DNA of 7,008 nt. It comes from an uncultured Parvularculaceae bacterium (GTDB taxonomy: Bacteria > Pseudomonadota > Alphaproteobacteria > Caulobacterales > Parvularculaceae). A program made the position numbers and the translations under genes. The stretch is taken from contig CAMYNO010000390.1 in the NCBI GenBank assembly GCA_947259815.1, forward strand, positions 1 to 7,008, written 5' to 3'. This document shows, in pieces, positions 1 to 5,865 of this stretch; position 1 is the stretch's first letter; each line of letters opens with the position of its first letter. The notes beneath the pieces are model-generated. The model did no database searches. It was given only the letters and a program-made list of their open reading frames with translations, and was not told where the DNA came from.

Positions 1-1033
1 CATCGCGCCATGCGTGAGACACCGCATCGCGGCCGCGCGCCTCTTCGATGGTAAGCCATGATCTGCTTTTCAGCGCTGCGTCATTCCAGAAAACATAGGC
101 CCGTTTTTCAAACTCGCCCGGCCCCCAATCGGCCGCGCGTTTCTGGATATGGCCGGGCGCAAAAAACATCGCGCTACGCTCGCGGATAAAGTCCGCCCCC
201 ATATCATTCGCATCGTAATGCGTCACGCCAACATTCGACGTATATTTCATATTGTCGCCCAGCAGCTTGTGCAGCCGGCCAAGCATCTCGCCATCGCCGG
301 ACATATCGACAATTACCGTTGCGACGCCTTTATCAATCCCGTCAATTTCATCGTAAGTCACAATCGCATCGTATAGCTGGAGCCGCTCCACGGCGGGTTT
401 GTTGCGCGCACTCGTCAGGCCAAGCAAGCTCGGCGACGAAGCGTCGGATTTTAACGCATAGGCGGTCCCGATAGCGGTTTTCGATGAAGCACTGCCAATG
501 ATGACACGCTCTGCGCCGAACCAGTCATTGTCTTTCAGGAAGTCATAGATACAGAACGATGTCGCATAGAGCGGAAAAAGCACCATGCGGTCATTATCCG
601 TTGCGCTATCATATTCCGGTTCGTTTTTGACGCGCGCATAGCCATTATAAACCGGCGGCAATTCCCGGCGGTATGCGGTGTCATCGACGATACGCAATTG
701 CGAAACCTTCCCCGGCGTCATGACAAGATGGCTGGCCATCGGCCAGTAACCGTAAAGGCGTTCGCCAACGCTTATGTCAGGATGGTTCGAGGCGGCAACA
801 TCGGCAAATCCCCAGACAGGTATTATACCCCAGCCTTCTTCCGTAACCGGAAAGAATTTCCAGTACCCGATCCGTTCCCCGACAACGCCATAGGTCACAT
901 TGTTGGCGGTAAGGGCGTAACAGTCGACCTTGGCGAGAATTTCTCCGTCGCCAAGCAGCGGCATGTCGCGTTCGACAATGCGTGTTTCACCCAGTTTTTC
1001 TTTTTGTACTTGGAATTCTGTAATGACCGCCAT
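1..1033 (-). CDS. DUF2855 family protein, MDR-oxidoreductase-like (3' end cut by window edge)
   Basis: The visible 344 residues start MAVITEFQVQ and are open to the left edge. From memory of the family length (about 360 residues) only a short C-terminus is missing. I recognise it as a DUF2855 protein; no activity is established for the family as far as I know. Residues 28-52 (GDGEILAKVDCYALTANNVT, then YGVVG) resemble the N-terminal strand pattern of GroES-like domains in medium-chain dehydrogenases/quinone reductases. Residues 177-194 (VIIGSASSKTAIGTAYAL) sit where the nucleotide-binding Rossmann loop would be, but lack a clean GxGxxG. A cofactor-binding reductase is therefore an inference. 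There is no signal peptide or membrane segment, so it is probably cytosolic. The ATG at 1033 is preceded by GGAG eight bases upstream. An earlier ATG at 1050 lies in another frame. The gene follows the GNAT gene by 39 bases and is probably cotranscribed with it. Confidence 0.85.
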   Translation of the reverse strand, partial: MAVITEFQVQKEKLGETRIVERDMPLLGDGEILAKVDCYALTANNVTYGVVGERIGYWKFFPVTEEGWGIIPVWGFADVAASNHPDISVGERLYGYWPMASHLVMTPGKVSQLRIVDDTAYRRELPPVYNGYARVKNEPEYDSATDNDRMVLFPLYATSFCIYDFLKDNDWFGAERVIIGSASSKTAIGTAYALKSDASSPSLLGLTSARNKPAVERLQLYDAIVTYDEIDGIDKGVATVIVDMSGDGEMLGRLHKLLGDNMKYTSNVGVTHYDANDMGADFIRERSAMFFAPGHIQKRAADWGPGEFEKRAYVFWNDAALKSRSWLTIEEARGRDAVSHAWRD

Positions 1034-1072
1034 CTGGCGCGCTCCATCCCTGTCGGAAATATTGCGCCGATC

Positions 1073-1642
1073 TTATGAACCCGCCGAACGGATGACAATC
1101 TCGGAACACAGTTGGAACTGCGAACGCCCGACCGCGACCCGTATCGTCTCGACCTCGCATTCGCGCCCATGCGAATACAACATCTCGGTTTCCCCCGTTT
1201 TCGTAAAACCGACCCGTTCCAAGACACGGCCGGATGTCGGATTGTCGACGAAGAAACCAGCCGTCACCTTTTCGGCGGCCATTGTTTCAAAGGCAAACTG
1301 CGTCACAGCACGCGCAGAAGCAGTCGCGATGCCACAACCGCGATAGTCGGCGCCAACCCAATATCCGATTTCACAAACGCCCGGTTGCGTTTGCCGCGAA
1401 CCTGCGCACGCCACAATTTTTCCGTGCTGGCAGACAGCAAATACATATTCGTTCTCGGCGCCAAAATTATCGCCGCCACGGCGCTCGATAAAAGCGTCGG
1501 CGTCGTCACGGGCATAGGACCGTGATATGCGCGACGTATTGCGCGCTATGTCAATGTCATTGCACAAGGCGACGAACTGATCCGCATCGTCAATGCTCAG
1601 CGGTCGAAGCCGTAAGTCAGAAGTCTCTATAAGGAACATCAT
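1073..1642 (-). CDS. GNAT family N-acetyltransferase (RimJ/RimL-like)
   Basis: A 189-residue protein with the layout of a RimJ/RimL-type GNAT. The N-terminus SDLRLRPLSIDDADQF (8-23) is the usual opening beta-alpha unit. EIGYWVGADYRGCGIATASA (91-110) holds the acetyl-CoA pyrophosphate-binding motif A. FFVDNPTSGRVLERVGFTKTGE (130-151) matches the motif B region, with the typical N-x-x-S-x-R-V-L-E-x-x-G-F pattern. It should move an acetyl group from acetyl-CoA to an amine, perhaps a protein N-terminus or a small molecule; the substrate cannot be told from sequence. Two adjacent ATGs (1642 and 1639) could serve as start, and only a weak GAAG lies upstream. The C-terminal tail (about 172-189) looks nonconserved. 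The start lies just past the rpmA terminator, so expression needs read-through or a promoter overlapping that hairpin. A GNAT gene after rpmA is common in some Alphaproteobacteria. Confidence 0.88.
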   Translation of the reverse strand: MMFLIETSDLRLRPLSIDDADQFVALCNDIDIARNTSRISRSYARDDADAFIERRGGDNFGAENEYVFAVCQHGKIVACAGSRQTQPGVCEIGYWVGADYRGCGIATASARAVTQFAFETMAAEKVTAGFFVDNPTSGRVLERVGFTKTGETEMLYSHGRECEVETIRVAVGRSQFQLCSEIVIRSAGS

Positions 1643-1653
1643 GGGGTCTTCAG

Positions 1654-1689
1654 AAATAAAAAAGGGAAGGCGCTTTCGGCCCTCCCTTT
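1654..1689 (-). terminator. Intrinsic terminator of the rplU-rpmA unit
   Basis: Read on the minus strand, a 10-bp stem AAGGGAGGGC / GCGCCTTCCCTT region (1679-1688 pairing with 1662-1671, one G-T wobble) closes a 7-base loop and is followed at once by TTTTTTATTT. This is a textbook Rho-independent terminator for transcripts leaving rpmA, whose stop is about 55 bases upstream. The plus strand lacks a comparable T-run after the hairpin, so it acts in one direction. The T-run ends about 12 bases before the GNAT start codon. Confidence 0.9.
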
Positions 1690-1719
1690 ACAAAATTTTT
1701 GAAGGCCTTGCGCATAGTG

Positions 1720-1741
1720 CGCCGGCCAGAATGCGCCGGCG
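1720..1741. repeat. Short GC-rich inverted/direct repeat after rpmA stop
   Basis: CGCCGGC at 1720-1726 pairs with GCCGGCG at 1735-1741 (7 bp, 8-base loop). Because GCCGGC is its own complement, the same bases also form a 9-base direct repeat TGCGCCGGC at 1718-1726 and 1732-1740. On the minus strand the hairpin begins at the base after the rpmA TAA. It may protect the 3' end or help pausing before the strong terminator further on. It has no T-run, so I do not call it a terminator. Confidence 0.45.
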
Positions 1742-2002
1742 TTATTCCGGGTCCGCGACGATGGAAACGTAGCTTCGGCCGCCGCGTTTCGTCGCGAATT
1801 GCACACGCCCGCCCAATGTGGCGAACAGCGTGTGATCGCGGCCCATGCCGACATTTGCGCCCGGATGAAACTTGGTGCCGCGCTGACGAACGAGGATGTT
1901 ACCCGGCACGACAATTTCGCCGCCGAATTTTTTCACGCCAAGTCGGCGCCCCTCAGAATCGCGGCCGTTCCGTGACGAGCCGCCTGCCTTTTTATGCGCC
2001 AT
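1742..2002 (-). CDS. rpmA: 50S ribosomal protein L27
   Basis: An 86-residue protein of normal L27 length. It opens with the near-invariant [16 protein letters not shown], whose basic tail reaches towards the peptidyl-transferase centre of the large ribosomal subunit. [15 protein letters not shown] and the following [11 protein letters not shown] are the family core. The N-terminus starts directly at MAHKK, so there is no cleaved leader of the kind seen in Firmicutes. It starts three bases after the rplU stop, and its Shine-Dalgarno GAGGAG lies inside the last codons of rplU, so translation is probably coupled. It ends in TAA and is followed by a small hairpin and then the intrinsic terminator at 1654-1689. 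Confidence 0.98.
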   Translation of the reverse strand: MAHKKAGGSSRNGRDSEGRRLGVKKFGGEIVVPGNILVRQRGTKFHPGANVGMGRDHTLFATLGGRVQFATKRGGRSYVSIVADPE

Positions 2003-2005
2003 CTC

Positions 2006-2629
2006 TTACTCCTCTTCGCCCGCGGCGAGTTTTTTCGCCTGGTCGATCCAGCCTTCCCGCTCGATCCGCCCTTTAAACGATAATTTTTCGTCAAACTCAG
2101 CGATATCCGCCTCTGTCCAGGCGGCAATCTGCGCGAAGGACGTAACCCCCGCCGCAATAAGCTTCTCTTCCAGGACCGGGCCAACGCCGGACAGTTTTTT
2201 CAAATCGTCAGCGCCGGCGGCAGCCTTTGGCGCTTCTTTCGCCGGTGCTGCATCGGCCTTCGGCGCAGCTTTTTTCGCGGGCTTTTTCTGCGCGGCTTTT
2301 TTCGACGGCTTGGCGCCGTCGGTCAGAATTTCCGTGATCTTCAGCAGCGTGTAGTGCTGGCGATGACCGGCCTTGCGGCGGTAATTTTGCCGGCGGCGCT
2401 TTTTAAAGACGATGATTTTGCGGTCGCGGGCCTGTTCAACGATTTCAGCCGCAACCGCCGCGCCAGCGACGCTTGGCTCGCCAAGCGTTACATTCTCGCC
2501 GTCGCCGACAATCAGGACATCGCCAAGCGTGACAATGTCGCCGGCCTCACCGGCGAGGCGCTCGACCTTAAGCGTATCATTTTCGGAAACGCGGTATTGC
2601 TTACCGCCAGTCTTGACGACTGCGTACAT
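2006..2629 (-). CDS. rplU: 50S ribosomal protein L21 with C-terminal extension
   Basis: This protein has 207 residues, about double the usual bacterial L21 of roughly 103. Residues 1-103 are the standard L21 fold: start [14 protein letters not shown], and the 23S rRNA-binding signature [19 protein letters not shown] at 76-94. Residues 104-140 are an Ala/Lys/Pro-rich linker. Residues 141-204 form a second small domain, with [20 protein letters not shown] (143-162) matching a helix-hairpin-helix-like motif, followed by [19 protein letters not shown]. Similar tails occur on alphaproteobacterial L21 and on some other proteins such as NuoE; their role is not settled, and nucleic-acid or protein contact is an inference. 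GAGG lies six bases before the ATG. It is the first gene of the rplU-rpmA unit and is driven by the promoter at 2713-2741 through a leader of about 75 bases. Confidence 0.97.
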   Translation of the reverse strand: MYAVVKTGGKQYRVSENDTLKVERLAGEAGDIVTLGDVLIVGDGENVTLGEPSVAGAAVAAEIVEQARDRKIIVFKKRRRQNYRRKAGHRQHYTLLKITEILTDGAKPSKKAAQKKPAKKAAPKADAAPAKEAPKAAAGADDLKKLSGVGPVLEEKLIAAGVTSFAQIAAWTEADIAEFDEKLSFKGRIEREGWIDQAKKLAAGEEE

Positions 2630-2712
2630 AATCGACCTCGTATCAGCGCATTTTGAGCGCCAGCGTCCTTTATGGCCCCGGCTTCATTCGTCCGGTTTTT
2701 ATGGATTGCGGG

Positions 2713-2741
2713 GCTATAATGGCGGCGCGGCCACAGGTCAA
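2713..2741 (-). promoter_or_regulatory. Sigma-70-type promoter for rplU-rpmA
   Basis: On the minus strand TTGACC (2741-2736, five of six matches to TTGACA) is separated by exactly 17 bases from TATAGC (2718-2713, TATA core kept). The expected transcription start is near 2706, giving a leader of about 75 bases before the rplU ATG at 2629. The -35 box lies only about 20 bases past the stop of the SMP-30 gene. I see no recognisable ribosomal-protein leader structure in the 5' UTR. The call is by consensus only. Confidence 0.72.
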
Positions 2742-2760
2742 TAGTCGGGGCCCGGCGCGG

Positions 2761-3672
2761 TCATAAAATGCGCGAAATCGGCTCCGGCCGACCGGGGATC
2801 GCGACCCGGACCCGGAAAACCGAGCCGGATTGGGGCGCCGCCGCCAGCGCCGCCGGATCAAGCCCCTGCCGGGCCGAGGTAATATAAAGGTCGCGCAAAT
2901 CCTCGCCGCCGAGACAACAGCTCGTCACATGGGGCGCCGGAAGGTCGATCCGGTCGAGAAGATCGCCGTTCCGCGGATTGATGCGCCGCACGCAGGCGCC
3001 GCCCCAAAAGGCGATCCACACCATATCCTCGCTGTCGATACACATCCCGTCCGGCGCGCCCCAATCTTGCGGGAATGCGCAGGCAATGCGGGGAGAGCCA
3101 AGGGCGCCGGCCGCCGGATCGAACGCAAAGGCGCGCAGCGACTGCGTCGGGGTATCAATATGAAAGAGCGTTTCCCCGTCCGCCGGCCAGGCCAGGCCGT
3201 TGGGTATCGTCATCACGCCCAGCATCGGTTCTGAGTCCTGCCCGGAGCGAATGCAATACAGCTCCCCGACATCGGATGATGCGTCGAGCGCCATCGTCCC
3301 CGCCCAAATGCGCCCGGCAGCGTCGGTTTTGCCGTCGTTAAACCTGACGCCATCTGACAGCGCAAAAGGCTTTCCGACAATCTCGACGGCGCCGTCATCG
3401 ACATTCACACAGAGCAAACCGTCGCGGCTTGTAACGGCCATGCGCGCGGGACTCTCGGTCAGGTGGATTGACCCGCCCATGCGCCCAAGATCAATCCGGC
3501 GCGGCGCCGTGTCGGCGGGGGCGAGGCAGTAAAAACCGCTTTGCGTGATATCGAGCCAATAAAGACTGCCCGTGCGGTGGTCCCATAACGGCCCCTCACC
3601 GAGATGGTTGTTCGCCGCCGCCAGCAATTCAACGCGCGAGTGGTCGACATTCGGGCGGCCGTCATTCGACAT
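2761..3672 (-). CDS. SMP-30/gluconolactonase/LRE family protein
   Basis: A 303-residue protein, normal for the SMP-30/regucalcin family, whose six-bladed propellers are divalent-metal-dependent lactonases acting on sugar lactones. The metal ligands are visible: Glu26 in LGEGPLWD, Asn158 in IPNGLAW and Asp208 in APDGMCID, corresponding to Glu18, Asn154 and Asp204 of the human protein. SDGVRFNDGKTDAAGRIWAG (106-125) supplies the substrate-contact Arg110 and Asn112. No signal peptide is present, so it is probably cytosolic. It would open a sugar lactone in an oxidative sugar pathway; the sugar cannot be told, and no sugar dehydrogenase or dehydratase gene is nearby. The ATG at 3672 has AAGG seven bases upstream. 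It begins 38 bases after the sulfotransferase-like gene and is likely cotranscribed with it. No clear terminator lies after its TGA, where the rplU promoter begins almost at once. Confidence 0.92.
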   Translation of the reverse strand: MSNDGRPNVDHSRVELLAAANNHLGEGPLWDHRTGSLYWLDITQSGFYCLAPADTAPRRIDLGRMGGSIHLTESPARMAVTSRDGLLCVNVDDGAVEIVGKPFALSDGVRFNDGKTDAAGRIWAGTMALDASSDVGELYCIRSGQDSEPMLGVMTIPNGLAWPADGETLFHIDTPTQSLRAFAFDPAAGALGSPRIACAFPQDWGAPDGMCIDSEDMVWIAFWGGACVRRINPRNGDLLDRIDLPAPHVTSCCLGGEDLRDLYITSARQGLDPAALAAAPQSGSVFRVRVAIPGRPEPISRIL

Positions 3673-3710
3673 TGTGTCGCCTTGTCCTGTTGCAGCGCCC
3701 TGCCCGCAAA

Positions 3711-4649
3711 CTATTTCAAAGGCGGCGCTGTCGGATCGGGATCATATTCGAGACGATCGCAAATCGCATCATAAGCTGCGTTCCTGAATGTCTCCGCCCC
3801 AATGTTTTCCGGCACGGGCCGACGCGGCCGGCTGGCGATCTCATCGCTCTTACGCCCGCTGTCGCCAGACAACTCGATGAGGGGCAGCAAGCTCTGCCAG
3901 TCGGCATAGTAAGGCAATTCCAGCTGGCCGGTCATTTCCTCAACTTCGCTATCCGGGCTCTCGGTGAAATCTTCATACCGGAATATGCGCAGACCCGCAT
4001 ATTCATCGAGAAACCGCCGATAGCGGATTGAATATTCCTGCAAGGTCGCCGGCGCGAAATGCACCCATCCCATTTTGATCAGCGATAAATAGGAATCGAG
4101 CGGATGCCGGACAGTAACGATGCTGCGCAGACGGAAACTGTCATTGAGCATCTGGCGCACGCTCGGCCGCGAGGCAGGATCAACCGCAGTACAAAAATGC
4201 GAATGCGTGTGATCGCGCAGAACGAGATGGCGGCCAATCTGCGTCATTTCCTCATAGAGCGCCTTGAGCGAGGCAAGAAATGTCTTCGTCGCCGTCGCAT
4301 CCGACGCCCCGCGCATACCGGCGCGTGCATGGCCGATAATATCTTGCGGTGAAAAATTACCGGCGTTCTTGCCGATGGCGCTTAGCGGGTCGATTTCACT
4401 CAACACGACCGCATTCGGCTGAGCCGCGATCGCCCGACACATAATCGTCCCGCCGGTGCAGGCAAAGTGGTGGATGGTGCGAACGGGCTCCACCGGCGCT
4501 TTCGACAAGGCCTCGCAATGCATTTCGCACTGGTTCAGCAAGCTCAGCAAAGGCTCATCCCTTTCCTGATCGCTGATCGGCTCGTCCGCATACGGCTCAA
4601 GCATCTTCAATGTCGATGTGACTAGCTCACCAAGCCGATCGCCGCTCAT
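3711..4649 (-). CDS. Sulfotransferase-like protein (PAPS-type P-loop fold)
   Basis: A 312-residue protein with the sulfotransferase landmarks. HHFACTGGTIMCRAIAAQPN (60-79) sits at the 5'-phosphosulfate loop, followed by VVLSEIDPLS. IVTVRHPLDSYLSL (177-190) is the 3'-phosphate-binding strand-helix with the R-x-P-x-D-x-x-x-S pattern. LRIFRYEDF (220-228) is the conserved strand before the C-terminal helices, and SGDSGRKSDEIASRPRRPVP (261-280) resembles the usual C-terminal loop. It should transfer sulfate from PAPS; the acceptor is unknown. The loop has TGGT rather than a classical lysine-containing PKSGTT-like loop, so activity is not certain. I chose ATG 4649, not the longer start at 4703. At 4649 the stop of an upstream reading frame overlaps as ATGA, GGAG lies 10 bases upstream, and the 18 extra residues (MGERIDARWRACQWSRRT) do not look like protein. 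No signal peptide or membrane segment. Confidence 0.8.
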   Translation of the reverse strand: MSGDRLGELVTSTLKMLEPYADEPISDQERDEPLLSLLNQCEMHCEALSKAPVEPVRTIHHFACTGGTIMCRAIAAQPNAVVLSEIDPLSAIGKNAGNFSPQDIIGHARAGMRGASDATATKTFLASLKALYEEMTQIGRHLVLRDHTHSHFCTAVDPASRPSVRQMLNDSFRLRSIVTVRHPLDSYLSLIKMGWVHFAPATLQEYSIRYRRFLDEYAGLRIFRYEDFTESPDSEVEEMTGQLELPYYADWQSLLPLIELSGDSGRKSDEIASRPRRPVPENIGAETFRNAAYDAICDRLEYDPDPTAPPLK

Positions 4650-4813
4650 AGTTCGTCTACTCCATTGGCAGGCGCGCCAACGTGCATCAATTCTTTCACC
4701 CATGCCACATCTTCGCGGGAAATATTTGCGGCAACACCTGTTCGCGTCCCGCCGATAAAATTCCAGTGTCCCTGTGAATTTGCAAGGGGGCGATTTTCAA
4801 CAGGTTCCGCCAG
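4646..4813 (-). pseudogene. Unidentified coding-like fragment overlapping the sulfotransferase start
   Basis: The minus-strand frame from 4813 to the TGA at 4648-4646 is open for 55 codons. It reads plausibly as protein: GHWNFIGGTRTGVAANISRE (15-34), then DVAWVKELMHVGAPANGVDEL. The TGA overlaps the sulfotransferase ATG as ATGA, the normal sign of translational coupling. There is no ATG near its beginning: an in-frame TGA (4816-4814) precedes it, and possible starts are CTG 4813, GTG 4708, GTG 4699 or ATG 4687. It could be the 3' remnant of a decayed gene once upstream of the sulfotransferase, a small protein using a rare start, or chance. I do not recognise a family. A weak promoter could also lie here, since the hairpin after the esterase gene separates the two genes, but I find no convincing -35/-10 pair. 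Confidence 0.35.
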
Positions 4814-4837
4814 TCAGGGGCCGATACGCCCCCTGAC
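4813..4837 (-). terminator. Terminator-like hairpin after esterase gene, no T-run
   Basis: A perfect 8-bp inverted repeat, GTCAGGGG at 4813-4820 and CCCCTGAC at 4830-4837 with a 9-base loop, lies 25 bases past the TAA of the esterase gene. Position and stability fit a transcript 3'-end hairpin. No T-run follows on the minus strand, so it may act with Rho, protect the RNA end, or only weakly terminate. Confidence 0.5.
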
Positions 4838-4862
4838 CATAACTTGAGCGAAGGCCATCGCC

Positions 4863-5822
4863 TTAGGTGATGTCAAAGAATACCGCGATCCAGTATGACG
4901 CGCATATATTGAAATCGGCGGCATAGGGCCCGGTTGCGCCGCATTGCCAGGGACCAGCCCCCGGATCAACCGTAATGGCGTGGCCCATGCCCTGTATGGT
5001 GACCGTTTCAACTTTCGTTACGCCGAACAATGTCTTGTAATAGTATCGCGGTTGCCCAAGCAGCAGGTTGCCGAAATCGGCAATCGCATCAATGCCGTGC
5101 ACATTCGTCCACTGTTTCACCAACTGATACTGGTTGACGAGATAAATATATGGATCGCCGCTTCCATGCCAGATCTGCACCTTCGGCCGCGCGCCGGAAT
5201 AACCGGGATACCCGCTTCGCGCCAGGTTTCCCCATTGCTGCGCCGTCAGAATTTTTCCGCCAAAGCTGCACGTCGCAAGCTCCGTAATTTGCGTCGCACA
5301 TTTATAGGGAAAGCTTGATTCCGGCGCCCCGGCTTTAAATACGTCCGGATATGTCGCCAGCATGATATTGGTTAAATGCCCGCCGGACGACATGCCGGTT
5401 ACAAAGACCTCATCAAGTGAGATGGCGAACTGGCTGTGCATGTATTCAATCATTTGCTTTACGGATAGCGGCTCGCCGGCGCCGCGTTGCTGATGCGCGG
5501 GCTCCCATGTGCGAAAGCATCCGCCAGCCGGTTCATTGTCAGTGGAGGTTTGCGGAAACACCAGCGCGAACTCATAATCGTCAGCAAGCGCGGGCCAGCC
5601 CGATGTGTCGGCAAAATCCTGCGCGGTCTGCGTGCACCCATGCGCAACGACAACAAGCGGCGCCCCTTCGGGGAGGTTCGTCGGCACATAGTAAAAGAGT
5701 TTGAGATTTCCGGGGTTCGAGCCAAAGCCGGTCGCCTCGGTTAACGGCCAGCTAGCCGACGCCTGAGCGCCCGCAAGTAACGCAACAAAACAAAAAGCGG
5801 CATACAGTGTTTTTTTGAACAT
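4863..5822 (-). CDS. Secreted serine esterase, PHB-depolymerase/CE1-like (Esterase_PHB family)
   Basis: A 319-residue alpha/beta hydrolase. Residues 1-23 are a Sec signal peptide: Lys3-Lys4, a hydrophobic core, then AGAQASA, so it is exported. VVVAHGCTQTAQDFADTSGW (57-76) gives the oxyanion-hole His-Gly and the family's C-T-Q block. TGMSSGGHLTN (142-152) is the G-x-S-x-G elbow with Ser145 as nucleophile. IWHGSGDPYI (217-226) offers Asp223 and QGMGHAITVD (277-286) offers His281, completing the triad. Several cysteines (63, 102, 175, 185, 294, 307) suit disulfides in an exported enzyme. The family includes short-chain polyhydroxyalkanoate depolymerases, feruloyl and acetylxylan esterases; the substrate is not decidable here, and no substrate-binding or linker domain follows the catalytic one. 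GGGAG lies about eight bases before ATG 5822. It starts 43 bases after the E1 gene stop, with no terminator or clear promoter between. Confidence 0.9.
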   Translation of the reverse strand: MFKKTLYAAFCFVALLAGAQASASWPLTEATGFGSNPGNLKLFYYVPTNLPEGAPLVVVAHGCTQTAQDFADTSGWPALADDYEFALVFPQTSTDNEPAGGCFRTWEPAHQQRGAGEPLSVKQMIEYMHSQFAISLDEVFVTGMSSGGHLTNIMLATYPDVFKAGAPESSFPYKCATQITELATCSFGGKILTAQQWGNLARSGYPGYSGARPKVQIWHGSGDPYIYLVNQYQLVKQWTNVHGIDAIADFGNLLLGQPRYYYKTLFGVTKVETVTIQGMGHAITVDPGAGPWQCGATGPYAADFNICASYWIAVFFDIT

Positions 5823-5865
5823 TGTCTGGTCTCCCTTTTATTCCGTGTTCGTCCTTATTCTACTT

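Noticed and set aside
698..1078. Plus-strand open frame of 126 codons
   Set aside because: It is antisense to DUF2855, whose minus-strand frame spans it with clear family sequence; the plus-strand translation has no recognisable motif.
895..1227. Minus-strand open frame of 110 codons bridging the GNAT and DUF2855 genes
   Set aside because: It lies in a different frame from both genes, is rich in Arg/Ser/Cys, and overlaps the well-supported ends of both.
2240..2330. Repetitive-looking Lys/Ala-coding stretch as a DNA repeat
   Set aside because: It is low-complexity coding sequence for the L21 linker, with no regular repeat unit.
2630..2712. A ribosomal-protein leader or riboswitch in the rplU 5' UTR
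   Set aside because: Only short 4-bp complementary pieces are visible; nothing matches the L21 leader known from Firmicutes.
4650..4703. Longer start for the sulfotransferase at ATG 4703
   Set aside because: The added residues are Arg/Trp-rich and unlike protein; the ATGA overlap and upstream GGAG favour ATG 4649.
2761..5822. A dedicated gene system made of esterase, sulfotransferase and SMP-30 lactonase
   Set aside because: They share only orientation and proximity; no common substrate, transporter or regulator is present, and a hairpin separates the esterase from the other two.
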